This document shows, piece after piece, positions 1 through 6,493 of a DNA stretch of 8,721 nucleotides (position 1 is its first letter; every line of letters begins with the position of its first letter). This DNA is from Gammaproteobacteria bacterium. GTDB lineage: Bacteria; Pseudomonadota; Gammaproteobacteria; GRL18. The notes under the pieces are model-generated. The model was not told where the DNA came from. It ran no database searches and worked only from the letters and a program-made list of their open reading frames with translations. Made by a program: the position numbers and the translations under genes. The stretch covers positions 1 through 8,721 of the forward strand of contig JAGLFC010000080.1 of NCBI GenBank assembly GCA_023144715.1. The letters are read 5' to 3'.

Positions 1-1033
1 TGGTCATCACATTTAAAGACCAGCCTGTTAATTGAGAAGCGAGCTTAATGTTTTGACCATTTCGACCAATGGCTTGAGAAAGTTGTGATTCATCAACGGC
101 AATATCCATTGAATGACTTTCTTCATCCACAATAATAGATTTTACTTCAGCAGGTGACATCGCATTAATCACAAATTGTGCATTATTTTCATCCCAGAGA
201 ATAATATCGACTCGTTCTCCTGCTAATTCATTAGAGACTACTTGCACTCTTGAACCACGCATTCCCACACAAGCACCCACTGGATCAATTCTTTCATCAT
301 GTGCTTCAACGGCAATTTTTGCTCGTAAACCAGGGTCTCGAGCCGCATTATGAATTTCAATAAGACCTTCACCAATTTCAGGTACTTCAATATTAAATAA
401 AGCTTTTAGATAATCGGGCGAAATACGTGTTAAATTAAGTTGCGGTCCACGTGTTTGGGTCTTTACTTCATAAAGATAACCTCTAATACGATCACCATTA
501 CGCACAGGCTCTCTAGGAATCATCTCTTCACGTTTAATAATGGCATCAATATTACTGCCAATATCCACAATAACACTGCCACGTTCAATACGCTTGACTG
601 TACCTGAAAGCATTTCACCAATACGTAATTGATATTCATCAACCACTTTTTTGCGTTCAGCTTCTCTTACTTTTTGTACAATGACTTGTTTTGCCGTTTG
701 TGCTGCAATACGTCCAAATGTGACTGATTCAATACTTTCTTCAATAAAATCACCTGCGACTAAATCAGGATGTTCTTCTATAGTGCGAGATAAAAGTGCC
801 TGTTTATCATAATGTTCAAAAGGTTCGGTTTCATCATCCAGAATCTGCCAGCGACGAAATGTTTCATAGCTACCACTCATTCTATCAATGGTCACTCTGA
901 CATCAATTTCTTTACCGCTCTTTTTCTTGGTTGCAGATGCTAAGGCACATTCAAGTGCTTCAAAAATAATTTCTTTTTCAATCCCACGTTCATGTGAGAC
1001 AGCATCAACGACCAGCAGAATTTCTTTGCTCAT
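1..1033 (-). CDS. nusA: Transcription termination/antitermination factor NusA, N-terminal 344 residues (3' end off the left edge)
   Basis: NusA binds RNA polymerase and nascent RNA in the cytoplasm and modulates pausing, intrinsic termination and antitermination. The reading frame from ATG at 1033 is open to the window edge. The translation begins MSKEILLVVDAVS, a typical NusA start. It shows an N-terminal polymerase-binding domain (about 1-130), an S1 domain (about 138-203), KH1 with GMRG at 257-260, and KH2 with GRNG at 323-326 just before the cut. Escherichia coli NusA is about 495 residues, so the C-terminal part is missing here only because the window ends. A Shine-Dalgarno TAAGG at 1041-1045 lies 7 bases before the ATG. 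The gap to rimP is 35 bp with no terminator, so the two are co-transcribed; infB would be expected next, outside the window. I see no frameshift. The identification is near certain. Confidence 0.98.
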   Translation of the reverse strand, partial: MSKEILLVVDAVSHERGIEKEIIFEALECALASATKKKSGKEIDVRVTIDRMSGSYETFRRWQILDDETEPFEHYDKQALLSRTIEEHPDLVAGDFIEESIESVTFGRIAAQTAKQVIVQKVREAERKKVVDEYQLRIGEMLSGTVKRIERGSVIVDIGSNIDAIIKREEMIPREPVRNGDRIRGYLYEVKTQTRGPQLNLTRISPDYLKALFNIEVPEIGEGLIEIHNAARDPGLRAKIAVEAHDERIDPVGACVGMRGSRVQVVSNELAGERVDIILWDENNAQFVINAMSPAEVKSIIVDEESHSMDIAVDESQLSQAIGRNGQNIKLASQLTGWSLNVMT

Positions 1034-1068
1034 ACTTTTACCTTAAATAATTTAAACATATTCACGAT

Positions 1069-1542
1069 TTAAAATTGTGCCACTATATTTGCTGAATCAA
1101 TATCCGAAAACGCAACACTTAACACATGATCTTCTTTTTTATCTTCTATATTAAAAATAATAGAATTTCCTTCAATTGCCTGTATCGTTCCTTTAAATTT
1201 TCGTTGACCATTTTCAAGCTGAGGTCGTATAGTTTTAAATTTAACGTGTTCCCCAATAAACTGTCCATACTGAGTCAATTTAAATAAAGGCCGATTTAAT
1301 CCGGGAGAAGATATTTCCAATGAATATTCATTGATAATGGGATCTTCTACATCCAAAACAGCACTGAGTTGACGACTGACTTTAGCACAATCTTCAACCC
1401 CCACACCCTCTTCTTTATCAATATAGATACGTAATATAGAGTGACGACCCTGAGAGATAAATTCTAAGCCAACAAATTCATACTCCATAGAATTGACAAC
1501 AGGCTCTAATAAATTTTCCAGTTCTTGTGTTTTAACGGCCAT
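1069..1542 (-). CDS. rimP: Ribosome maturation factor RimP
   Basis: RimP (formerly YhbC) is a cytoplasmic assembly factor for the 30S subunit. The 157-residue product is close to the usual family length of about 150. The N-terminal alpha/beta domain carries the family pattern LEPVV near residue 12, GLEF near 25, LRIYID near 37-42 and GVGVEDC near 47-53. The EISSPGLNRPL segment (about 76-86) is the most diagnostic RimP motif. The C-terminal part (about 90-157) is the SH3-like barrel. Position directly upstream of nusA is the classical gammaproteobacterial order. The ATG at 1542 is the natural start because the protein begins as the family does, although the Shine-Dalgarno is weak (AAGTGAA about 11 bases upstream). 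A promoter and a possible attenuator lie upstream at 1624-1720. Confidence 0.97.
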   Translation of the reverse strand: MAVKTQELENLLEPVVNSMEYEFVGLEFISQGRHSILRIYIDKEEGVGVEDCAKVSRQLSAVLDVEDPIINEYSLEISSPGLNRPLFKLTQYGQFIGEHVKFKTIRPQLENGQRKFKGTIQAIEGNSIIFNIEDKKEDHVLSVAFSDIDSANIVAQF

Positions 1543-1564
1543 AAACGTTATTGTTCACTTATTT

Positions 1565-1585
1565 ATTCTCATTATTTAAGAGAAT
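1565..1585 (-). other. Small inverted repeat in the rimP 5' leader
   Basis: ATTCTC (1565-1570) and GAGAAT (1580-1585) are perfect inverted arms around a 9-base A/T loop, ending 22 bases before the rimP start codon. In the transcript this could form a weak 6-bp hairpin close to the ribosome binding region. A role in rimP translation is only inference; A+T-rich DNA produces such dyads by chance. Confidence 0.35.
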
Positions 1586-1623
1586 CGTATTAAAAAAGAA
1601 AGAAAAAATAATCTTCCACAAAT

Positions 1624-1644
1624 AAAAAATGGGCTCAAGGCCCA
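1624..1644 (-). terminator. Rho-independent terminator or attenuator in the rimP-nusA leader
   Basis: Read on the minus strand, TGGGC and GCCCA (1640-1644 and 1630-1634) form a 5-bp GC-rich stem with a 5-base loop, followed by six T residues (1629-1624). The plus strand has no T run after the stem, which fixes the direction. It lies about 40 bases downstream of the predicted start site from the promoter at 1692-1720 and about 80 bases before rimP. It would therefore either end a very short transcript or attenuate the operon. It may also stop read-through from the HPP gene. The stem is short, so efficiency may be moderate. Confidence 0.65.
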
Positions 1645-1665
1645 ATTTAAAAAATTCTAATAGTG

Positions 1666-1685
1666 ACCTGACCAGTCATTCAGGT
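1666..1685 (-). repeat. 20-bp dyad ACCTGA-N8-TCAGGT at the predicted transcription start
   Basis: The arms ACCTGA and TCAGGT are perfect inverted repeats separated by 8 bases. Outside a 2-base mismatch, three more bases on each side (TAG/CTA) also pair. The dyad begins about 7 bases after the -10 box of the promoter at 1692-1720. It could be a repressor operator overlapping +1 or, if transcribed, a 5'-terminal stem-loop in the leader RNA. A second, differently centred palindrome (TGAC-CA-GTCA) is nested in it. I do not recognise the binding protein. Confidence 0.45.
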
Positions 1686-1691
1686 GGCTAG

Positions 1692-1720
1692 ATTATAGGG
1701 ATATATTAGTTCCATAGCAA
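1692..1720 (-). promoter_or_regulatory. Sigma70-type promoter for the rimP-nusA operon
   Basis: On the minus strand TTGCTA (1720-1715) is followed after exactly 17 bases by a consensus TATAAT (1697-1692). Transcription would start near 1685. It lies just past the stop codon of the HPP/CBS gene and about 150 bases upstream of rimP, with the leader dyad and terminator between. The position parallels the leader promoter of the Escherichia coli metY-rimP-nusA-infB operon, but no tRNA gene can be found after it. Confidence 0.75.
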
Positions 1721-1735
1721 GTTCTTTTTCTCGCA

Positions 1736-2899
1736 TTATTGTATTAGACTTTGAAACGCTAAAAGTAAATCTTTGGGGGTAATAATACCGACCAGTTTTT
1801 TCTGAGTATCCAATACAGGAATATGATGAATATTATGCTTATAAAACAATTCAAACAGGTCTAAAATATGCTGTTCTTGATTAATAGAGACTACTGTTTT
1901 TGACATTAAATGCCCTGCATATTCTGGCTTATTCGTATAAGGCTTATTTGTTTTTGTGATAAAGTGAGTTAATTGCATTTTTAAACTGGATTGATCTTGA
2001 AATTTAATTTGATTTAAAAAATCACTCAAGCTGACAACACCTAATACATGCCCTACTTTATCGACTACAGGGAAAGCATGAACACGCTGATCCATCATTA
2101 ATGTCCAAATATGTTCTACATCGGTATCATAATCAACTGTCATCACTGAAGAAGTCATTATATCTTGGCATAATACATCGCCCACACTCTTTTTAACGGT
2201 GTGCATTAAAGACAGGTTAAACAATTTGGTTAAATCATCTTCCGAAACATCAACAAAAACATCCATTTCAGTTAAAGCACTTTGCAAATCAGAGCGACGA
2301 ATTAAATTAAGTGGTTCTGTCTGTGAGCTATTATTCTGTGAAGTCTTCTGCACGTTATTCACATCTTTTATACCATTAGGATAGTGGCGGTTTGCTAATA
2401 AGTTATTGATGATTAATGCCCAAACTAACATCACTAGTAAATTGATTGCAATAGGGGTTAGCATATACCAATAGCCCAGATCGGTAATGGCACTGCCACC
2501 CACCACTGCTGTCAAAGCCGTTGCTCCTCCTGGGGGATGTAAGGAGCTAGTGAAATACATGGCAAAAATAGCCAGTGACACAGCCAACGAAGCTGCTATT
2601 ATGGGATCATTGACTAATTTAGCCACAGATATACCAATAAAGGCTGATAATAAATGTCCAATAACAAATGACCACGGTTGTGATAAAGGTCCATTGGGTA
2701 CGGCAAATAATAATACTGCGGATGCTCCCATTGAAGCAACCACCCACGGCAATGCTTGAGGAGCTAAAAACTGTTGGCTGATCAGCATAATAAGCACAAT
2801 ACTTACTAAACCTGCTAAGGCAGAAATTAATTTTTCATTTAACGATACAGTTGAAGCTTTAGGAGCAAAAAGTTTTAGATAGTTTATTAGCATAGACAT
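1736..2899 (-). CDS. HPP-family integral membrane protein with C-terminal CBS domain pair
   Basis: The 387-residue protein has two halves. Residues about 20-170 are a membrane region of several helices. It contains the family-naming motif HPPGGA at 121-126 plus conserved small-residue stretches such as PWVVASMGASAVLLF (51-65). Residues about 245-300 and 328-385 are two CBS repeats, each with the LGVVSLSDF / LVGIITPKDLL type ending. CBS pairs bind adenine nucleotides and usually gate the attached transporter or enzyme. HPP proteins of cyanobacteria and chloroplasts have been linked to nitrite transport; whether this bacterial CBS-fused member moves nitrite is unknown. A polar linker (about 172-200) rich in Asn, Ser and Gln joins the halves. 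The start is ATG 2899, with another Met two codons on; no clear Shine-Dalgarno precedes either. The gene follows the DUF1318 gene by 28 bp and may be co-transcribed with it. Confidence 0.9.
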   Translation of the reverse strand: MSMLINYLKLFAPKASTVSLNEKLISALAGLVSIVLIMLISQQFLAPQALPWVVASMGASAVLLFAVPNGPLSQPWSFVIGHLLSAFIGISVAKLVNDPIIAASLAVSLAIFAMYFTSSLHPPGGATALTAVVGGSAITDLGYWYMLTPIAINLLVMLVWALIINNLLANRHYPNGIKDVNNVQKTSQNNSSQTEPLNLIRRSDLQSALTEMDVFVDVSEDDLTKLFNLSLMHTVKKSVGDVLCQDIMTSSVMTVDYDTDVEHIWTLMMDQRVHAFPVVDKVGHVLGVVSLSDFLNQIKFQDQSSLKMQLTHFITKTNKPYTNKPEYAGHLMSKTVVSINQEQHILDLFELFYKHNIHHIPVLDTQKKLVGIITPKDLLLAFQSLIQ

Positions 2900-2927
2900 T
2901 TTAGTGTATGAACATTATAAAAAAATA

Positions 2928-3569
2928 TTATTTTTTAAGCCATTGTCCTGATTGAGATTGATACATCCAACCTGATGATATTTTTTTAATCCAAGTTTTA
3001 CTGAATGTTTTTTGAATATCATTTTTCCATTCTGGATGTCCATTGGCATTCGCAATTTCAGCATAAAGTTTACGTCGATCATTATTTTCAGCATCAATCA
3101 ATTTTTTAGCCGTTGATTTTTTCTTCACTGATAAGCCTTGACTGCTCACACTGGCGATCAGACCATTATGAGTAAAACCAATATTCCCTGAACGATAATA
3201 AGGCAATAATTTAGACTGACGTTTTTCCATATTACTACGAATAGAGCGTATTTTAGAAGAGTTAATAGAAAGATTTGCCTGAGCTGCTTGTACCGAAGGA
3301 ATGATAAATTCAAGCACAGTTAAGACTATTTTTTCTACAGGATTATCCTTTAAATCAAGGCTACTTTGATTATTTTCTGTATGTGTTTCATTAATAATAG
3401 GCGTATTCGTATCACTAGAATCTAATACATCATCAATAATCTGTTCAGCCACTTTTTCAGCTTCAGCAGCAGGAAAGTAAATATTAATAGTGACACAAGA
3501 CATCAGTATGACAGTCATTAATAGAATGATGACAAGTTGATGAAAGCGAACAACTGAATCATTAAGCAT
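2928..3569 (-). CDS. DUF1318 (YdbL-like) lipoprotein
   Basis: The 213-residue protein starts with a lipoprotein signal: a hydrophobic segment at about 9-22 ending in a lipobox LMSC with the acylated cysteine at 25. The mature protein begins VTINIYFPAAEAEKVAEQI, a stretch typical of lipoprotein DUF1318 members in Geobacter and some gammaproteobacteria. A Ser/Thr/Asn-rich linker (about 50-75) follows. The C-terminal DUF1318 region (about 105-213) has the conserved ending GWMYQSQSGQWLKK. Residue 26 is Val, not Asp, so outer-membrane localisation is favoured under the usual +2 rule. In Escherichia coli YdbL works with YdbH and YnbE in envelope lipid transport; neither partner is visible here, so that role is not assured. 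AGGA at 3580-3583 lies 10 bases before the ATG. The gene is divergent from the GlsB-type gene at 3690. Confidence 0.85.
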   Translation of the reverse strand: MLNDSVVRFHQLVIILLMTVILMSCVTINIYFPAAEAEKVAEQIIDDVLDSSDTNTPIINETHTENNQSSLDLKDNPVEKIVLTVLEFIIPSVQAAQANLSINSSKIRSIRSNMEKRQSKLLPYYRSGNIGFTHNGLIASVSSQGLSVKKKSTAKKLIDAENNDRRKLYAEIANANGHPEWKNDIQKTFSKTWIKKISSGWMYQSQSGQWLKK

Positions 3570-3645
3570 AATTTCTATTTCCTATCGTTAATAATAACTC
3601 TTATAATACTTCATTTTATAGTAGCAGAACAGGATAAAAATTTTT

Positions 3646-3651
3646 TATAAT
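3646..3651 (+). promoter_or_regulatory. Possible -10 box for the GlsB/YeaQ-type gene
   Basis: A consensus TATAAT lies 38 bases before the ATG at 3690, giving a predicted start near 3658. No acceptable -35 hexamer is visible 16-18 bases upstream, and there is no TG extension. It is therefore either an activator-dependent promoter or a chance match in A+T-rich DNA. Confidence 0.35.
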
Positions 3652-3655
3652 GGTC

Positions 3656-3667
3656 AGTAACGTTACT
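3656..3667. repeat. Perfect 12-bp palindrome AGTAACGTTACT, candidate operator
   Basis: The sequence AGTAAC/GTTACT is its own reverse complement. It sits 4 bases after the TATAAT box and 11 bases before the ribosome binding site of the small membrane protein gene. That placement, over or just after the likely transcription start, is where a repressor would act. I do not recognise it as the site of a known regulator. Confidence 0.4.
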
Positions 3668-3689
3668 ATTTTTTAAAAGAGGAATAAAA

Positions 3690-3944
3690 ATGGAACCTTA
3701 TGGTATTATTATGACAGTATTTATTGGTTCATTGTCTGGATGGTTTGCGGGTTTAATTTTAAAAGGTAAAGGAAAAGGCTTCTGGCTGAATACACTCATT
3801 GGTATTATTGGTGCCTTTGTAGGTAATTACTTCTTTCAGTTAATTGATTTTTCTATTGGCACAGGTCTTATTGGCACAGTGTTTACTTCAACAACGGGTG
3901 CCGTCATTTTATTATTTATCGTCAACCTTTTGAAAAAAGCATAA
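3690..3944 (+). CDS. GlsB/YeaQ/YmgE-family small membrane protein
   Basis: The 84-residue protein is almost entirely hydrophobic, with about three predicted membrane helices (roughly 4-25, 33-51, 57-81). It shows the family's Gly-rich pattern GSLSGWFAGLILKGKGKGFWLNT (13 onward, split by the basic loop KGKGKG at 25-30), IGIIGAFVGNYFF (37-49) and a C-terminal Lys-Lys-Ala. The family (PF04226, transglycosylase-associated by name) is widespread and often stress-induced; no biochemical activity is established. Length matches the usual 80-90 residues. A good Shine-Dalgarno GAGGA at 3679-3683 supports the ATG at 3690. It is the only plus-strand gene in the window. It ends 4 bp from the convergent substrate-binding protein gene, with no obvious terminator between them. 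Confidence 0.9.
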   Translation: MEPYGIIMTVFIGSLSGWFAGLILKGKGKGFWLNTLIGIIGAFVGNYFFQLIDFSIGTGLIGTVFTSTTGAVILLFIVNLLKKA

Positions 3945-3948
3945 TCAT

Positions 3949-4953
3949 TTATTTTAGGATACTATTAATTCCTTCAATGTGATCCAAGCTGACAGATTTA
4001 GTGAAACTATCATCCACCAAGCCTTTAATATCAGCACTTTTTACCAAATCATATTTCAACATTAAATCTGCCATATACAACATTTCATCTTGTTTTGGAG
4101 TATATTGGTCAAAAACAATACGGTTTTTAGGCTGTGTAAACACATAACGAATCAGATCTTCACTTTGATTCCAATACTTTGCCGCCACACGAATGGCATC
4201 ATCCATATTTTGATCCGCCCATTTACCTGAACGAACGGATGCTGAGACTAATTGCTTAACTACCGCTCTATCTTCATCAATAAGACTTTGTTTTACGACC
4301 ATCACATTACAAATAAAACCCGGCCAAACATCTTCTACATAATGTAATAAACTTGCATCACCACTTCTGAGTGTTTGTGCGGCAAAAGGCTCACCCACAT
4401 AATAGGCATCCAGAGATCCTGATATGAGAGCCGATGCCATATCAGGTGGGTTCATTTCCACGATTTTAACTTCACCTTGTAAACCCTGTTTTTCTAATAA
4501 ATGTAATATACTTAAATTATGCCCCGAATAACGCATGGGAATCGCAATCGTTTTACCTTTAAGATCCGCTAATGTTTTTACTTTTAAATCTTTGCGTGTC
4601 ACCAATGTGCTTTCATGGCGATTACCAATATACACCACTTTAATATCTTCAGCCTGCTGTCTTAACACAATCGACAAAGGGGCAATCATAAAGCCTGCTT
4701 GTATTTCATCATGGCGTAAGGCTTCTGCCATTTCTGCAAAGGAAGAAAATTTTAATGATTTAAAACGAATCCCACTGCCTTCTAAAGTCGCATAATCAAG
4801 TAATGGTGCGGCAAGATTAGTCACCACAGGCATATAACCAATATAAACCGTTTTTCTATCACCGCTTTCTATATTAAGTTGCTGGTGAAACACAGTAATT
4901 AACACCAACCAACCAAAAAAAAACGCAATAGTTCGCCACACATTAAACGGCAT
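3949..4953 (-). CDS. NitT/TauT-class ABC transporter substrate-binding protein
   Basis: This is the periplasmic binding component of the importer encoded by the two genes before it. From ATG 4953 it has 334 residues. A hydrophobic segment at about 7-22 has no clear Ala-x-Ala site and no lipobox cysteine, so it may be an uncleaved anchor. The body is an NMT1/SsuA/NrtA-type fold: a first strand with YIGYMPVVTNLAAPLL (about 37-52), an ADLKGKTIAIP segment (about 129-139), NPPDMASAL (168-176) and GEPFAA (187-192). The order resembles nitrate/bicarbonate binders (PP-x-M then GEP), but the ligand cannot be named. An upstream in-frame GTG at 4962 is possible. However, TTAGGTG (4966-4960) is a good Shine-Dalgarno 6 bases before ATG 4953 and includes that GTG, so ATG is preferred. 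The start overlaps the ATPase gene by 11 bp, implying translational coupling. Confidence 0.88.
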   Translation of the reverse strand: MPFNVWRTIAFFFGWLVLITVFHQQLNIESGDRKTVYIGYMPVVTNLAAPLLDYATLEGSGIRFKSLKFSSFAEMAEALRHDEIQAGFMIAPLSIVLRQQAEDIKVVYIGNRHESTLVTRKDLKVKTLADLKGKTIAIPMRYSGHNLSILHLLEKQGLQGEVKIVEMNPPDMASALISGSLDAYYVGEPFAAQTLRSGDASLLHYVEDVWPGFICNVMVVKQSLIDEDRAVVKQLVSASVRSGKWADQNMDDAIRVAAKYWNQSEDLIRYVFTQPKNRIVFDQYTPKQDEMLYMADLMLKYDLVKSADIKGLVDDSFTKSVSLDHIEGINSILK

Positions 4954-5734
4954 AATTAACACCTAACATTAAATAAAGTTCATCTCTTAATTCTCGTAAA
5001 CCATCCACTTTTTCAATATTTCTTGGATGTGGAAAGTCTAATTTTCGATCTAATACCACATTATTGGGTGCATTACCCATGACCACCACTCTATCAGCCA
5101 TGACTAAGGCATCATCAATATCATGTGTGACCACCACAATGGTTTTTTTAATAAACTGATGCATATTGACCACTTCTTCACGCATTTTTAAATGGGTCAA
5201 AAAATCCAGACCACTAAAAGGTTCATCCATAATTAACAATTCAGGATTCACCACAATAGCACGGGCAAGTTCGGCTCTGCGTTGCATACCGCCTGATAAC
5301 TGATGTGGATAATATGATTCAAAGCCCTCTAATTCGACCATATCAATATATTCTTGAATGGTATCAGTTTTTTCTTGTTCATTATTCAAATGTCTTAAAC
5401 CTAATTCAACATTTTCCCAAACAGTCATCCAAGGCAATAAACCATTATGTTGAAATACAAAAATATAATCGGAACTGGGTTCTATAACAGGCTGATCATC
5501 AATTAAAATTTTTCCTGACGTAGCACTTTCAAAACCCGCCACCATCCGTAATAAGGTGGATTTACCGCAACCTGAAGGACCTAAAATACAGACCATTTCT
5601 CCATCTTGAAATTCCAAGCTGACATGTTCAAGTACGGTAATTGTTTTTTTTGTGGTATGAGCATCATTAGTGCGCTCATTGTAACGACGATTAAGGTAAC
5701 GTTTAGCAACATCCTGAATTAAAATTCTACCCAT
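4943..5734 (-). CDS. NitT/TauT-class ABC transporter ATP-binding protein
   Basis: This is the cytoplasmic ATPase subunit (263 residues) that powers the importer. All motors of an ABC ATPase are intact: Walker A GPSGCGKST at 52-60, Q-loop Gln95 in VFQHNGLLPW, signature LSGGM at 146-150, Walker B LLIMDEP at 166-172 with Glu171, D-loop SGLD at 174-177 and switch His204. The LLPWMTVWENV stretch after the Q-loop is characteristic of the nitrate/sulfonate/taurine class. There is an unusually long polar insert near the N-terminus (about 14-32, rich in Arg, Asn and Thr) before the first core strand. A strong Shine-Dalgarno AAGGAG (5746-5741) lies 6 bases before ATG 5734. The start codon directly follows the permease stop codon (TAAATG). 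The 3' end overlaps the binding-protein gene. Confidence 0.95.
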   Translation of the reverse strand: MGRILIQDVAKRYLNRRYNERTNDAHTTKKTITVLEHVSLEFQDGEMVCILGPSGCGKSTLLRMVAGFESATSGKILIDDQPVIEPSSDYIFVFQHNGLLPWMTVWENVELGLRHLNNEQEKTDTIQEYIDMVELEGFESYYPHQLSGGMQRRAELARAIVVNPELLIMDEPFSGLDFLTHLKMREEVVNMHQFIKKTIVVVTHDIDDALVMADRVVVMGNAPNNVVLDRKLDFPHPRNIEKVDGLRELRDELYLMLGVNYAV

Positions 5735-6493
5735 TTATGACTCCTTATTCCAAGCAATTGAATCAATAGCGGCTAAGCGTAACATAATCAAATCAAGCAT
5801 TACTCCAATCATACCAATCACAATCATACCGACCATAACAATATCCATACGCAAAGCATTACGAGCATCCAAAATTAAATAACCCAAACCCGATTGCACC
5901 GCAATCATTTCAGCAGCCACCACCACTAACCAAGCAATTGCAATGGTTAAACGTAAAGCCGTTAATACTTCGGGCAAGATAGCAGGAATAATTACTTTTT
6001 TAATAATTTCTTGTTGGCTAAAATTAAAATTAGAGGCGACATGAAAGTACACAGGATTAATACTGCTCACAGCCATCGTTGTGGCAACCACTAAAGGAAA
6101 GAAGCTAGATAAGAAAATTAAAAAGATAGCAGGCTTATCGCCAATACCAAACCATAGCATTGCCAAAGGTATCCATGCTAAAGGAGAAATAGGACGCAAA
6201 AACTGAATAATAGGGTTCACTAATTGCCTCACCAGTGTCATACGTCCCAACATAATGCCCAATGGAATACCTAATAATACAGCCAAATAAAAACCAACCG
6301 TTACACGATACAAACTCGCCACAACGTGTTGTAATAATGTACCATTATTAAACAATTCAATAGCACTGTTTAAGACTAATATCGGCGAGGGAAACACCTG
6401 ATCGCTAAAATTTCCAAAATGCGTGAACACCGCCCATAAAATAATTAACAATGAAAACGACAATAATGAAAGCAGTAGTGATTTATTTTTCAT
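5735..6493 (-). CDS. NitT/TauT-class ABC transporter permease (NrtB/SsuC/TauC-like)
   Basis: This is the inner-membrane channel subunit (252 residues), expected to work as a homodimer. Five to six hydrophobic helices are visible (about 6-25, 62-82, 103-118, 122-143, 185-205, 218-240). Family signatures are RPISPLAWIPLAMLWFG at 100-116, the EAA-loop region about 150-174 ending IPAILP, and IAWLVVVAAEM at 186-196. The SPLAW and AWL..VAAEM wording is closer to the nitrate/bicarbonate branch (NrtB/CmpB) than to sulfonate permeases. The usual Gly of the EAA loop is Asn157, as branch members often also lack it. The ATG at 6493 overlaps the stop of the ParA-like gene in an ATGA arrangement, so translation is probably coupled; no strong Shine-Dalgarno is present. 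Confidence 0.93.
   Translation of the reverse strand: MKNKSLLLSLLSFSLLIILWAVFTHFGNFSDQVFPSPILVLNSAIELFNNGTLLQHVVASLYRVTVGFYLAVLLGIPLGIMLGRMTLVRQLVNPIIQFLRPISPLAWIPLAMLWFGIGDKPAIFLIFLSSFFPLVVATTMAVSSINPVYFHVASNFNFSQQEIIKKVIIPAILPEVLTALRLTIAIAWLVVVAAEMIAVQSGLGYLILDARNALRMDIVMVGMIVIGMIGVMLDLIMLRLAAIDSIAWNKES

Noticed and set aside
1650..1735. A tRNA gene (metY or leuU equivalent) upstream of rimP
   Set aside because: No cloverleaf, no GTTCRANNC T-arm and no CCA-ending acceptor could be found; the only structure is the short dyad and the terminator stem.
2199..2384. Plus-strand open frame of 61 codons inside the HPP/CBS gene
   Set aside because: It lies antisense to a clearly coding, conserved frame, has no ribosome binding site and no recognisable protein features.
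2487..2759. Plus-strand open frame of 90 codons antisense to the HPP membrane domain
   Set aside because: Its Ala/Thr/Pro-rich composition is what the complement of a membrane-protein gene gives; the minus frame carries the HPPGGA motif.
2919..2936. Terminator after the DUF1318 gene
   Set aside because: The inverted repeat is A and T only (A7-TATTA-T6), so no stable stem is expected.
2914..2942. Promoter for the HPP gene (TATAAT at 2919-2914 on the minus strand)
   Set aside because: The -10 match is exact but the hexamer 17 bases upstream is TGGCTT, a poor -35, and the region is a run of A and T where such matches are common.
2915..3097. Minus-strand 60-codon frame overlapping the end of the DUF1318 gene
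   Set aside because: It is in another frame of the same strand as a gene whose conserved C-terminus covers the region; no ribosome binding site.
4535..4795. Plus-strand frame inside the substrate-binding protein gene
   Set aside because: Antisense shadow of conserved coding sequence, no start signals.
5305..5487. Plus-strand frame inside the ABC ATPase gene
   Set aside because: Antisense shadow; the minus strand carries the ABC signature and Q-loop across this stretch.
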